Positions 1 through 4,334 of a stretch of 5,060 nucleotides of DNA are shown here, in pieces. How positions within the stretch are numbered: position 1 is the stretch's first letter; each line of letters starts with the position of its first letter. Both the position numbers and the translations under genes were made by a program. A model generated the notes under the pieces. That model was not told the DNA's origin. It did no database searches and saw only the letters and a list, made by a program, of their open reading frames with translations. This stretch comes from Pseudomonadota bacterium (GTDB taxonomy: Bacteria; Pseudomonadota; Gammaproteobacteria; Burkholderiales; Thiobacillaceae): assembly GCA_021791235.1 (NCBI GenBank), contig JAJYXA010000073.1, forward strand, positions 1-5,060, given 5' to 3'.

Positions 1-251
1 CGCGCCAGCGCAATCCCCATCTCAAGGCCTTCGTCGTGCTGAACCAGCTGGACAGCCGCAACGCGCTCTCGCGCTTCATGCACGAAGCGCTGGCCGAGCT
101 GGAATTTCCCACCCTGCGCGCCGGCCTCGCCCGGCGCGCCGCCTACCGCAGCGCCGCTGTGGAAGGCACCAGCGTGTACGGGCTCGGCCACCGCGGCAAG
201 GCGGCCGCCCGCGAAGTTGAAGCCCTGATCGAGGAGTTATTGCAATCATGA
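1..251 (+). CDS. ParA-family partition ATPase, C-terminal fragment (5' truncated by window edge)
   Basis: Only the last 82 residues are in the window, read in the frame beginning at base 3; the GTG at 36 is an internal Val codon, not a start. The fragment shows the C-terminal third of a small ParA/Soj/MipZ-like P-loop ATPase. A beta strand leads into the nucleotide-contacting VLNQLDSRN segment (the family's 'vlNrvd' motif), then a helical stretch, then R-x-A-Y-x-S-A followed by EGTSVYGL, which matches the usual 'R.ay..A...G.sV' block, and a closing amphipathic helix ending EALIEELLQS. The Walker A and switch motifs lie upstream of the window and cannot be checked. Such proteins dimerise on ATP and bind DNA or membranes to position chromosomes, plasmids or protein assemblies. 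No parB follows; the next gene is a small basic ORF overlapping the stop. Family call is fairly sure; cargo is unknown. Confidence 0.8.
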   Translation, partial: RQRNPHLKAFVVLNQLDSRNALSRFMHEALAELEFPTLRAGLARRAAYRSAAVEGTSVYGLGHRGKAAAREVEALIEELLQS

Positions 252-403
252 ACAAGACATCCAGCAAGCTCGCTGCCGGCGTGCGCAAAGTGAAAGCGCA
301 GCAGGAAAGCCCCGTCACCAAAACCGAGCCGCGCAAGACCGCAGCACCCGCGCCCAAGCCCGCCCCGGCGCCGACGGAGCCGAACCGCGTGTGGCCGGAT
401 TGA
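248..403 (+). CDS. Small basic Ala/Pro-rich protein (51 aa) translationally coupled to the ParA gene
   Basis: The ATG at 248 overlaps the ParA stop codon in an ATGA arrangement, and GAGGAG at 231-236 lies 11 nt upstream, so coupled translation is likely. The product has 51 residues in three visible parts: a Lys/Arg-rich N-terminal third with KLAAGVRKVKAQQ (about residues 7-19, probably an amphipathic helix), a disordered linker of alternating Ala, Pro and Lys (about 31-42), and a short end NRVWPD whose Trp and Pro look like a docking motif. There is no signal peptide or membrane segment. I do not recognise a named family. The coupling to an orphan ParA suggests a partner or adaptor, for example a peptide that stimulates the ATPase or links it to its cargo, but that is inference. 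Codon use matches the neighbours, supporting a real gene. Confidence 0.6.
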   Translation: MNKTSSKLAAGVRKVKAQQESPVTKTEPRKTAAPAPKPAPAPTEPNRVWPD

Positions 404-675
404 GCCACATGCCGGACGGCCAAGCCAGGCCTGCGTAACGGGCTTGCAGCCCCGGTGGGCGGCGTTCGCACGCCCCGCCCCCGCGCAAGCGCGCGGTTCA
501 TCCCGTCTGCGAATGGCGGGACGGCAGCTGTCGCGGGTGGCAAGGGCGTTTCTCGATCGCCCGCTCGGGCAGGGCGAGACCGCGCCGGCTGCGGCTGGAA
601 AAAGGAAGCAGGCCGGGCGGCAACGCCATTTGCCTGGCTATAAAGAAACGATCTGGCCACGTCCCCGCTTCCCCC
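404..675 (+). other. Intergenic gap without a supported gene
   Basis: This stretch of 272 bases is G+C rich and holds several overlapping open frames on both strands, as expected by chance at this composition. None has a convincing ribosome binding site plus recognisable protein. A frame runs open from 444 into the DUF2892 gene, but its first 122 codons give an Arg/Pro/Ala-rich low-complexity product. What can be seen is a cluster of short self-complementary runs (GCGC/GCGC near 483-492, GCCCG/CGGGC near 560-571) and one better hairpin at 609-636, listed separately. A TATAAA string at 639-644 has no fitting -35 element. Confidence 0.5.
609..636 (+). other. Hairpin with GNRA-type tetraloop in the ParA-DUF2892 gap
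   Basis: CAGGC at 609-613 pairs with GCCTG at 632-636. After a 2x4 internal loop, GGCG at 616-619 pairs with CGCC at 624-627, closing the loop GCAA, a GNRA tetraloop if transcribed on the plus strand. No T-run follows, so it is not a standard intrinsic terminator. It could be part of the ParA transcript's 3' region or the leader of the following small ORF. Similar hairpins arise by chance in G+C-rich DNA. Confidence 0.3.
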
Positions 676-765
676 ATGCCCAAGTACGTGAAGCTCGTCC
701 TGGCATGCCTGCTGTGCCTTGCCGTGATCGCGGGGCTGGTGCTGCTTGTCCGGCACTTTTCCTAG
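676..765 (+). CDS. Putative single-span membrane microprotein (29 aa)
   Basis: The ATG at 676 opens a 29-codon frame ending in TAG at 763-765. The product starts MPKYVK, continues with an uninterrupted hydrophobic stretch of about 19 residues (roughly 7-25, rich in Leu, Val and Ala, with two Cys at 11 and 14), and ends in the basic tail VRHFS. This is the architecture of a one-helix inner-membrane microprotein, with charge at both ends of the helix. Against it: no Shine-Dalgarno sequence precedes the ATG (the upstream bases are a pyrimidine-rich CCCCGCTTCCCCC), and short hydrophobic frames occur by chance in this composition. It lies 44 nt upstream of the DUF2892 membrane-protein gene on the same strand, so the two could share a transcript. 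Function unknown. Confidence 0.35.
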   Translation: MPKYVKLVLACLLCLAVIAGLVLLVRHFS

Positions 766-792
766 GCTACGCTGAAGATTCCAACGGTTGCC

Positions 793-802
793 GGAAAGGG
801 GG
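793..802 (+). promoter_or_regulatory. Ribosome binding site that fixes the DUF2892 gene start
   Basis: The purine run GGAAAGGGGG ends 7 nt before the ATG at 810. The frame is open far upstream (to 444), so this site is the main evidence that translation starts at 810 rather than earlier. The family's usual short N-terminus agrees. Confidence 0.6.
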
Positions 803-809
803 CAACAAA

Positions 810-1025
810 ATGAAACCGAACATGGGTGCGGCGGACAAGATCATCCGCCTCGTCGTCGTCGCGGTCATCGCGGTCCTGTATTTCACCGGCCAGATCACCG
901 GGGTGGCGGCGATCATTCTCGGCATCGTCGCGGTGGCGTTCCTGGTGACCAGCCTCATCGGCTGGTGTCCGACCTACGTGCCGTTCGGCATTTCCACCCG
1001 GAAGACGGAAAAAACGCTGCGCTAG
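810..1025 (+). CDS. DUF2892 / YgaP-type transmembrane domain protein (71 aa)
   Basis: The protein has the layout of the stand-alone YgaP_TM (DUF2892) family: a short cytosolic start MKPNMGAADKIIR, a first membrane helix at about residues 12-29, a tight turn with Gly31, a second helix at about 32-51, then the conserved end GWCPTYVPFGIST (51-63), in which the Cys53-Pro54 pair and 'fGi.T' are family hallmarks, and a basic tail. The length of 71 residues is usual for the single-domain form. In E. coli YgaP the domain follows a rhodanese (sulfurtransferase) domain and anchors it; no rhodanese is encoded here, so a sulfur-related role cannot be claimed. It probably sits in the inner membrane. A strong Shine-Dalgarno sequence lies 7 nt upstream, and sohB starts 58 nt downstream on the same strand, so co-transcription is possible. 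Confidence 0.85.
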   Translation: MKPNMGAADKIIRLVVVAVIAVLYFTGQITGVAAIILGIVAVAFLVTSLIGWCPTYVPFGISTRKTEKTLR

Positions 1026-1083
1026 CGGCCTCGCACCCCGCCCGGGCCATGCGCCACAGCGCCGCACCTCCGCATCCAACGCC

Positions 1084-2088
1084 ATGAACGGCCTGGCCGC
1101 GCAATACGCCCTGTTCGTTGCCGAAATTGCCACCGTCGTGCTGGCCGTCATCGGTCTGGCCGCCGCGCTTGTCGCCCTGTCACGCCGCAAGGCCAAGCAG
1201 GCCGGCCAGATCGAGGTGACCGACGTCAACCGCCAGTTCGAGGCGGCCGCGGACCGGATCCAGGCCGCGCAGCTCCCCAAAAAAGCCCTCAAGATGCTGC
1301 ACAAGCAGCGCAAGGCCGAACGCAAGGCGCAGCAAAAAAGGACGGAAGCGGAACCCTGCAGCTACCTGCTGGACTTCAAGGGCGATATCCGCGCCTCCGC
1401 CTTTGTGGCCCTGCGCGAGGAAATCAGCGCCATCCTGCACGTGGCCAAGGCGGGCGACGCGGTGTTGTTGCGGCTCGAAAGCGGGGGCGGCATGGTCAAC
1501 CGCTACGGGCTTGCCGCTGCCCAGCTGCTCAGGCTGCGCGACGCGCAACTGCCGCTGACCGTGATGGTGGATACGGTGGCCGCCAGCGGCGGTTATCTCA
1601 TGGCCGCCGTCGCCGACAGGATCGTCGCCTCGCCTTTCGCCCTCGTCGGTTCCATCGGCGTGATCGCGCAAATTCCCAACTTCCACCGCTGGCTGCACGC
1701 CCGGGACATCGACTGGGAACAATTCACCGCCGGCAAATTCAAGCGCACCGTCACCCTGTTCGGCGAAAACACCGAAGCCGGCCGTGCCAAGCTGCGCGAG
1801 GAACTGGAGGAAATCCACGCGCAGTTCCGCGCGTTCGTGCAGGGCCGCCGCGCGCAGCTCGACATGGACAAGGTCGCCACAGGCGAAGCCTGGCTCGGCA
1901 GCAAAGCCCTGGAGCTGGGCCTGGTGGACGAACTCGCGACCAGCGACGAAATCATTCGCAGCGCCTGCCAGCGCGGCCGGGTCCTGCACGTCAGCTTCCA
2001 GCGCAAGCTCGGCCTTCCCGAGCGCCTGCGCATCTCGGCCCAGTCCGCCTGGGATGGCATCTGGCAGCCGCCTTATCCGCTGGGCTGA
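1084..2088 (+). CDS. sohB: SohB, inner-membrane S49-family serine peptidase
   Basis: The 334-residue product lines up along its whole length with E. coli SohB (about 349 residues). The N-terminal membrane anchor is at about residues 10-32, followed by a highly charged Lys/Arg/Gln/Glu linker (about 34-90, probably coiled) as in E. coli. The S49 (signal-peptide-peptidase/ClpP-like fold) domain begins at LLDFKGDI (95-102). The nucleophile is Ser168 in VAASGGY, and the general-base Lys220 lies in AGKFKRT, giving the family's Ser/Lys dyad; VGSIGVIAQIPNF (188-200) is also strongly family-like. ESGGGMV at 132-138 replaces the more common 'SPGG' oxyanion loop, with Pro changed to Gly. The enzyme is thought to degrade membrane-bound peptides or misfolded envelope proteins; its gene was found in E. 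coli as a multicopy suppressor of htrA (degP) mutants. No clear Shine-Dalgarno precedes the ATG at 1084, but the N-terminal alignment supports that start. Confidence 0.95.
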   Translation: MNGLAAQYALFVAEIATVVLAVIGLAAALVALSRRKAKQAGQIEVTDVNRQFEAAADRIQAAQLPKKALKMLHKQRKAERKAQQKRTEAEPCSYLLDFKGDIRASAFVALREEISAILHVAKAGDAVLLRLESGGGMVNRYGLAAAQLLRLRDAQLPLTVMVDTVAASGGYLMAAVADRIVASPFALVGSIGVIAQIPNFHRWLHARDIDWEQFTAGKFKRTVTLFGENTEAGRAKLREELEEIHAQFRAFVQGRRAQLDMDKVATGEAWLGSKALELGLVDELATSDEIIRSACQRGRVLHVSFQRKLGLPERLRISAQSAWDGIWQPPYPLG

Positions 2089-2137
2089 CCAGGCCTTCGC
2101 TCTTCGAAAGCGGGTGCGGCGTCAGGTAACAAATAAA

Positions 2138-2156
2138 CTAATTCGAACCTGGCCCC
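2138..2156 (-). repeat. Left copy of an imperfect inverted motif flanking the HEPN gene
   Basis: The plus strand reads CTAATTCGAACCTGGCCCC. Its complement GGGGCCAGGTTCGAATTAG resembles GGGGATCAAGTTCGACTAC at 3422-3440: GGGG, CA, GTTCGA and TA are shared, with a 1-nt offset between the first blocks. The arrangement brackets the HEPN gene like degenerate terminal repeats or two members of a dispersed repeat family. With no copy number available this stays tentative. Confidence 0.3.
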
Positions 2157-2198
2157 TTTGATTCCTTTATACGCCCGAAACCGCCAGTCGCCGGCTGC

Positions 2199-2259
2199 CC
2201 TCGGGTGCAACCGACCTAACCTTCAGCATTGCCAAAGAATGGCTACCTAGAACCCGAGG
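2199..2259. repeat. 8-bp perfect inverted repeat upstream of the HEPN gene
   Basis: CCTCGGGT at 2199-2206 is exactly complementary to ACCCGAGG at 2252-2259, with 45 nt between the arms. Inside the loop, GCCA (2231-2234) and TGGC (2240-2243) can form a smaller hairpin around AAGAA. As RNA this would be a two-tier stem-loop in the leader of the HEPN transcript; as DNA it could be a spaced operator. No function can be assigned from sequence alone. Confidence 0.35.
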
Positions 2260-2296
2260 TGCGACCTCAACTGCTTCGCACACACGCGCCACCAAG

Positions 2297-2311
2297 CGGC
2301 CAATATTGCCG
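2297..2311. promoter_or_regulatory. Palindrome CAATATTG in CGG/CCG arms before the HEPN start
   Basis: CAATATTG at 2301-2308 is a perfect 8-bp palindrome. It is framed by CGG (2297-2299) and CCG (2309-2311), with one unpaired C at 2300. It ends 21 nt before the ATG at 2333, where a repressor site or a small leader hairpin would act. A regulatory role is inference. Confidence 0.3.
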
Positions 2312-2332
2312 GTTGAGTGAGACAATGTATCC

Positions 2333-3391
2333 ATGCTTACCGATGTCTTCTTTCGCAGATACGCTAATAGACCGATGTTCACAACCGTCGGCCAGAAAGA
2401 ATCTGCACTCTTTGTTCAGGCGTACAGGATTGTCAACGAGCAGATATGGACGTACTACGGGTACGACAAGAAGGTCGACGAGAGCGTCAAGGCGGTCTGG
2501 ACTAGCATTCATGACCGCCTGTCAATGGAGATAGGGGTCAAGGAGCTGTCCCCGAAGTACTATTCCTACCAGACCGAGTGGATGGGCAAGCCTTATACGA
2601 ACTCGGGTTGGAACGACATGAACTTCGTGGTTGAGCAGTGGCTGAACGTCAAATTCACGGAAAACATGGACCCCGACATGTTCGTCAAGCGACGACTGAG
2701 CTTCGTCGAACTGGCCTTCCGCACACGAGAGGAGCAAGTTGCCCTAGCGAACGAGGAGTTTCCACGACTGCTGGCTCAGGCTGAAATGCAAGACATGATG
2801 CCACGTAAGCCGATGACACTTCCGGGCAAGCGATCCGATGGTGTGCGAGCCATCAACGAGGGCATGAACAGGACGTTCGCAGCGAATGTGCATGAGTTGA
2901 ACGAGCGCTTGAAGCACGCGGGTATGCCGCTGCACTACCACAGCGGCTTCATCCAAATCACGCAAGATGAACAGCTTCAACAGCAGGTCGAGCAACCGTT
3001 CTGGCTGCTGGTAGGGGACGCTCAATGGAAGAACGTCAGCATTGACATGGCCGAGGCGATCGATCGTAGAGACACGGCTGGCCGTGACCCATCTTTTTAC
3101 GCCGCCAAAGCACTAGAAAGTACGATCAAGATCATCTGCGACGTAAGGAAGTGGACCACTGGCAATGAGAAGGGCGTGTCTGACTTTCTGAACCACCTCG
3201 AAAGCAAGGCAAACGGCGCTTTCATCGAAGGTTGGGAGCGGCAGTCGATGCAGCGCTTCTATAGCGACGTGCGGAACGACCTAGGGCACGGCCCCGGCTC
3301 CAAAGACATGCCAAATTTCACTCCACAGCAGATCGATCAAACCATCGAGTTTTGCATGTCGTGGATCAAAAGCTTAATCAAGCGACTGTAG
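2333..3391 (+). CDS. Solitary HEPN-domain (Abi-like) protein, candidate anti-phage RNase
   Basis: The 352-residue product appears cytosolic, with no signal peptide or membrane helix. The C-terminal part (about 185-352) looks like the HEPN region of abortive-infection proteins: ELNERLKHAGM (188-198), a GFIQIT strand (205-210), a helix AAKALESTIKIICD (257-270), and R314-N-D-L-G-H319-G, the R-x4-H active-site motif with a polar residue after Arg that marks HEPN ribonucleases. From memory this half resembles the STM4504/CBY_0614 and Abi_C type proteins. The N-terminal half (1 to about 150) has Arg/Tyr near the start (FFRRY, 6-10), several Trp, and W56-x3-H60-x2-L-x2-E66-x-G...ELSP (71-74); I cannot name its family. 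It may sense phage or restrain the RNase. The start at 2333 is the first in-frame ATG and gives a plausible N-terminus; GAGTGAG at 2315-2321 is only a weak, distant ribosome site. No antitoxin or partner gene is adjacent. G+C of about 50% against 65-70% around it, with mixed codons, indicates transfer. Confidence 0.7.
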   Translation: MLTDVFFRRYANRPMFTTVGQKESALFVQAYRIVNEQIWTYYGYDKKVDESVKAVWTSIHDRLSMEIGVKELSPKYYSYQTEWMGKPYTNSGWNDMNFVVEQWLNVKFTENMDPDMFVKRRLSFVELAFRTREEQVALANEEFPRLLAQAEMQDMMPRKPMTLPGKRSDGVRAINEGMNRTFAANVHELNERLKHAGMPLHYHSGFIQITQDEQLQQQVEQPFWLLVGDAQWKNVSIDMAEAIDRRDTAGRDPSFYAAKALESTIKIICDVRKWTTGNEKGVSDFLNHLESKANGAFIEGWERQSMQRFYSDVRNDLGHGPGSKDMPNFTPQQIDQTIEFCMSWIKSLIKRL

Positions 3392-3421
3392 CCAACTGTG
3401 GAGTTTGTTTCACTCGAAATC

Positions 3422-3440
3422 GGGGATCAAGTTCGACTAC
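3422..3440 (+). repeat. Right copy of the imperfect inverted motif flanking the HEPN gene
   Basis: GGGGATCAAGTTCGACTAC resembles the complement of 2138-2156 (GGGGCCAGGTTCGAATTAG), sharing GGGG, CA, GTTCGA and TA. The two copies are in opposite orientation about 1.3 kb apart and enclose only the HEPN gene and its flanks. Confidence 0.3.
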
Positions 3441-3446
3441 CGGTCG

Positions 3447-3487
3447 CAAAGCGGCCTTCTGCAATTGGCCAGCCTACTTCCGCTTTG
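3447..3487. repeat. 8-bp inverted repeat downstream of the HEPN gene
   Basis: CAAAGCGG at 3447-3454 is exactly complementary to CCGCTTTG at 3480-3487, around a 25-nt loop. Self-complementary GGCC strings at 3453-3456 and 3467-3470 offer a competing fold. No T-run follows on the plus strand. It might be a transcript-end stabilising hairpin or a REP-like remnant; the sequence does not decide. Confidence 0.35.
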
Positions 3488-3551
3488 GGTCGATTTCAGA
3501 CCTCGCAAATCCCACCCAGCTCGTATAACTTTGCACATCGCCCCTATCGCC

Positions 3552-3556
3552 AAGGA
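3552..3556 (+). promoter_or_regulatory. Ribosome binding site supporting the gst start at 3567
   Basis: AAGGA lies 10 nt before the ATG at 3567, slightly long but acceptable. It supports this start over upstream in-frame codons, as does the fact that the thioredoxin-fold strand LTLVIGN begins right after it. Confidence 0.5.
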
Positions 3557-3566
3557 TCAACGCGCC

Positions 3567-4226
3567 ATGCCTTCCCTAACCCTCGTCATCGGCAACAAGA
3601 ACTACTCGTCCTGGTCGCTGCGGCCCTGGCTGCTGCTGCGCCAGGCGGGCATTCCCTTCGAGGAGGTGCGCATTCCGCTGTACGCACCCGGGTCGACTGA
3701 AGCGTTGGCGACGTGGTCGCCTTCGGGCAAGGTGCCGGCGCTGCATGACGGCGACCTCCGGGTGTGGGATTCGCTGGCGATCTGCGAATACCTCAACGAG
3801 CGCTTTCCGGACAAGCAGCTGTGGCCGGCCGACGCGGCGGCGCGGGCGGTGGCGCGCGCGGTGAGCGCGGAGATGCATGCGGGCTTTGCAGCGCTGCGCC
3901 AGCATATGTCGATGAACATCCGGGCGCGGCGTCCGGGCCAGGGGCGCACGCCGGAGTGCCTGGCGGACGTCGAGCGCATCCTGGCGATCTGGACGGAGTG
4001 CCGCGCGCGCTTTGGCAGCGGCGGCGATTTCCTGTTCGGGCGCTTTGGCATTGCCGATGCGATGTATGCGCCGGTGGCGCTGCGCTTCCAGACCTATGGC
4101 GTGGCGCTGGAAGGCGCGGCGCGCGACTATGCGGCGGCGGTGCTGGCGCTGCCGGCGCTGCAGGAATGGGTGGCGGCCGGGGTGGCGGAAACCGAGCGCA
4201 TCGAGATGTTCGAACGCGACGAATGA
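3567..4226 (+). CDS. Glutathione S-transferase family protein
   Basis: The 219-residue product has the standard soluble GST layout and length. The N-terminal thioredoxin-like domain (about 1-82) begins with LTLVIGNKNYSSWSLRPW; the Ser residues at 14, 15 and 17 at the start of the first helix are candidates for the glutathione-activating residue. K55-V56-P57 supplies the cis-proline that holds the glutathione backbone, and D68-S69 in VWDSLAICEYL the gamma-glutamyl contact. The all-helical C-terminal domain (about 90-210) contains FGIADAMYAPVALRF (160-174), with Asp164 as the helix N-cap conserved in GSTs. Proteins starting 'GNKNYSSWSLRPW' are a common bacterial GST subgroup of unknown substrate; conjugation of electrophiles or peroxide reduction is the general activity. 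G+C is very high (about 80% in one counted line), in sharp contrast to the HEPN island just upstream. It is probably monocistronic and converges with the DUF2202 gene. Confidence 0.9.
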   Translation: MPSLTLVIGNKNYSSWSLRPWLLLRQAGIPFEEVRIPLYAPGSTEALATWSPSGKVPALHDGDLRVWDSLAICEYLNERFPDKQLWPADAAARAVARAVSAEMHAGFAALRQHMSMNIRARRPGQGRTPECLADVERILAIWTECRARFGSGGDFLFGRFGIADAMYAPVALRFQTYGVALEGAARDYAAAVLALPALQEWVAAGVAETERIEMFERDE

Positions 4227-4240
4227 GACGGGGACCCGGG

Positions 4241-4333
4241 GTGTCGATCGCCTGGCGACACGACGTGCGCCGCCGCGATCCCCTCTAGGTGGCGGCGGGC
4301 CGTTTAACTTCATCCGGCAGCGGCACGCGCCGC
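4241..4333. terminator. Hairpin cluster between convergent gst and DUF2202 genes, possible weak bidirectional terminator
   Basis: Three stems lie in the 108-nt convergent gap. GTGTCG (4241-4246) pairs with CGACAC (4256-4261), with the alternative TCGCC-T-GGCGA nested inside. CGCCGCC (4268-4274) pairs with GGCGGCG (4291-4297), extendable by a G-T and a C-G pair, and is followed by a short TTT at 4302-4304. GCGGC (4320-4324) pairs with GCCGC (4329-4333) around ACGC, directly after the DUF2202 stop. Their position fits transcript ends for both genes, but none has a proper T-run, so rho-independent action is doubtful. Confidence 0.35.
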
Positions 4334-4334
4334 T

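Larger units (their letters stand above)
2089..2332. other. Lower-G+C non-coding left flank of the HEPN gene
   Basis: This stretch of 244 bases begins right after the sohB stop and drops in G+C compared with sohB, most sharply at 2131-2172 (AAATAAACTAATTCG and TTGATTCCTTTATACG). No ORF here is convincing on either strand. It contains a motif at 2138-2156 that reappears imperfectly inverted on the other side of the HEPN gene, an 8-bp inverted repeat (2199-2206 with 2252-2259), an imperfect direct repeat (2204-2225 against 2258-2278) and a CAATATTG palindrome just before the HEPN start. I found no good sigma-70 promoter by eye; TTGCCG at 2306-2311 would place its -10 on top of the start codon. 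Confidence 0.5.
3392..3566. other. Non-coding right flank of the HEPN gene
   Basis: This stretch of 175 bases separates the HEPN stop from the gst start, and its G+C stays low until about 3540. The gst frame is open back to 3405, but the upstream extension is not GST-like. It carries the right copy of the inverted motif (3422-3440) and an 8-bp inverted repeat (3447-3454 with 3480-3487). Nothing here looks like an intrinsic terminator with a T-run. The style of the segment, a chain of short GGTCG, AAGCGG and GGGTCG words, suggests a decayed dispersed repeat, which is inference. Confidence 0.45.

Noticed and set aside
76..756. Long minus-strand frame of 226 codons opposite the ParA end and the gap
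   Set aside because: Low-complexity Arg/Ala/Gly/Pro product running antisense to two better-supported genes; typical shadow frame of G+C-rich DNA.
444..809. N-terminal extension of the DUF2892 protein back to the start codon at 444
   Set aside because: The extension is Arg/Pro/Ala-rich without a recognisable domain, the family is normally about 60-75 residues, and a strong ribosome binding site sits just before 810.
2138..2156. tRNA T-loop-like string GGTTCGAAT on the minus strand, suggesting a tRNA gene or att site
   Set aside because: The flanking bases cannot form the 5-bp T stem, and no anticodon or acceptor stem is nearby.
2214..2318. Integron attC-like boundary: ACCTAAC (RYYYAAC) at 2214-2220 and GTTGAGT (GTTRRRY) at 2312-2318 before the HEPN gene
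   Set aside because: The two 7-mers fit the loose core consensus, but the inner L''/L' arms do not pair well, and no matching attC is found after the HEPN stop. Such degenerate 7-mers are expected by chance.
2167..2382. Minus-strand 71-codon frame overlapping the HEPN start, considered as an antitoxin
   Set aside because: It overlaps the HEPN gene head-on by 50 nt, its sequence shows no antitoxin or DNA-binding pattern, and I saw no supporting gene signal for it.
2333..3391. HEPN-MNT type toxin-antitoxin pair
   Set aside because: No nucleotidyltransferase (GSxxxGxxxxxSDxD) gene is encoded on either side within the window.
2104..3424. TCGAAAGCGGG (2104-2114) and TCGAAATCGGG (3414-3424) as direct repeats (target-site duplication) around the island
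   Set aside because: They are 11 bases with one mismatch, the left copy is close to the sohB end, and flanking bases do not agree. It is too weak without an empty-site comparison.
3405..3566. Upstream start for the GST gene at 3405
   Set aside because: The extra 54 residues do not resemble any GST N-terminus, lie in lower-G+C DNA belonging to the island flank, and the beta strand of the thioredoxin fold begins at 3567.
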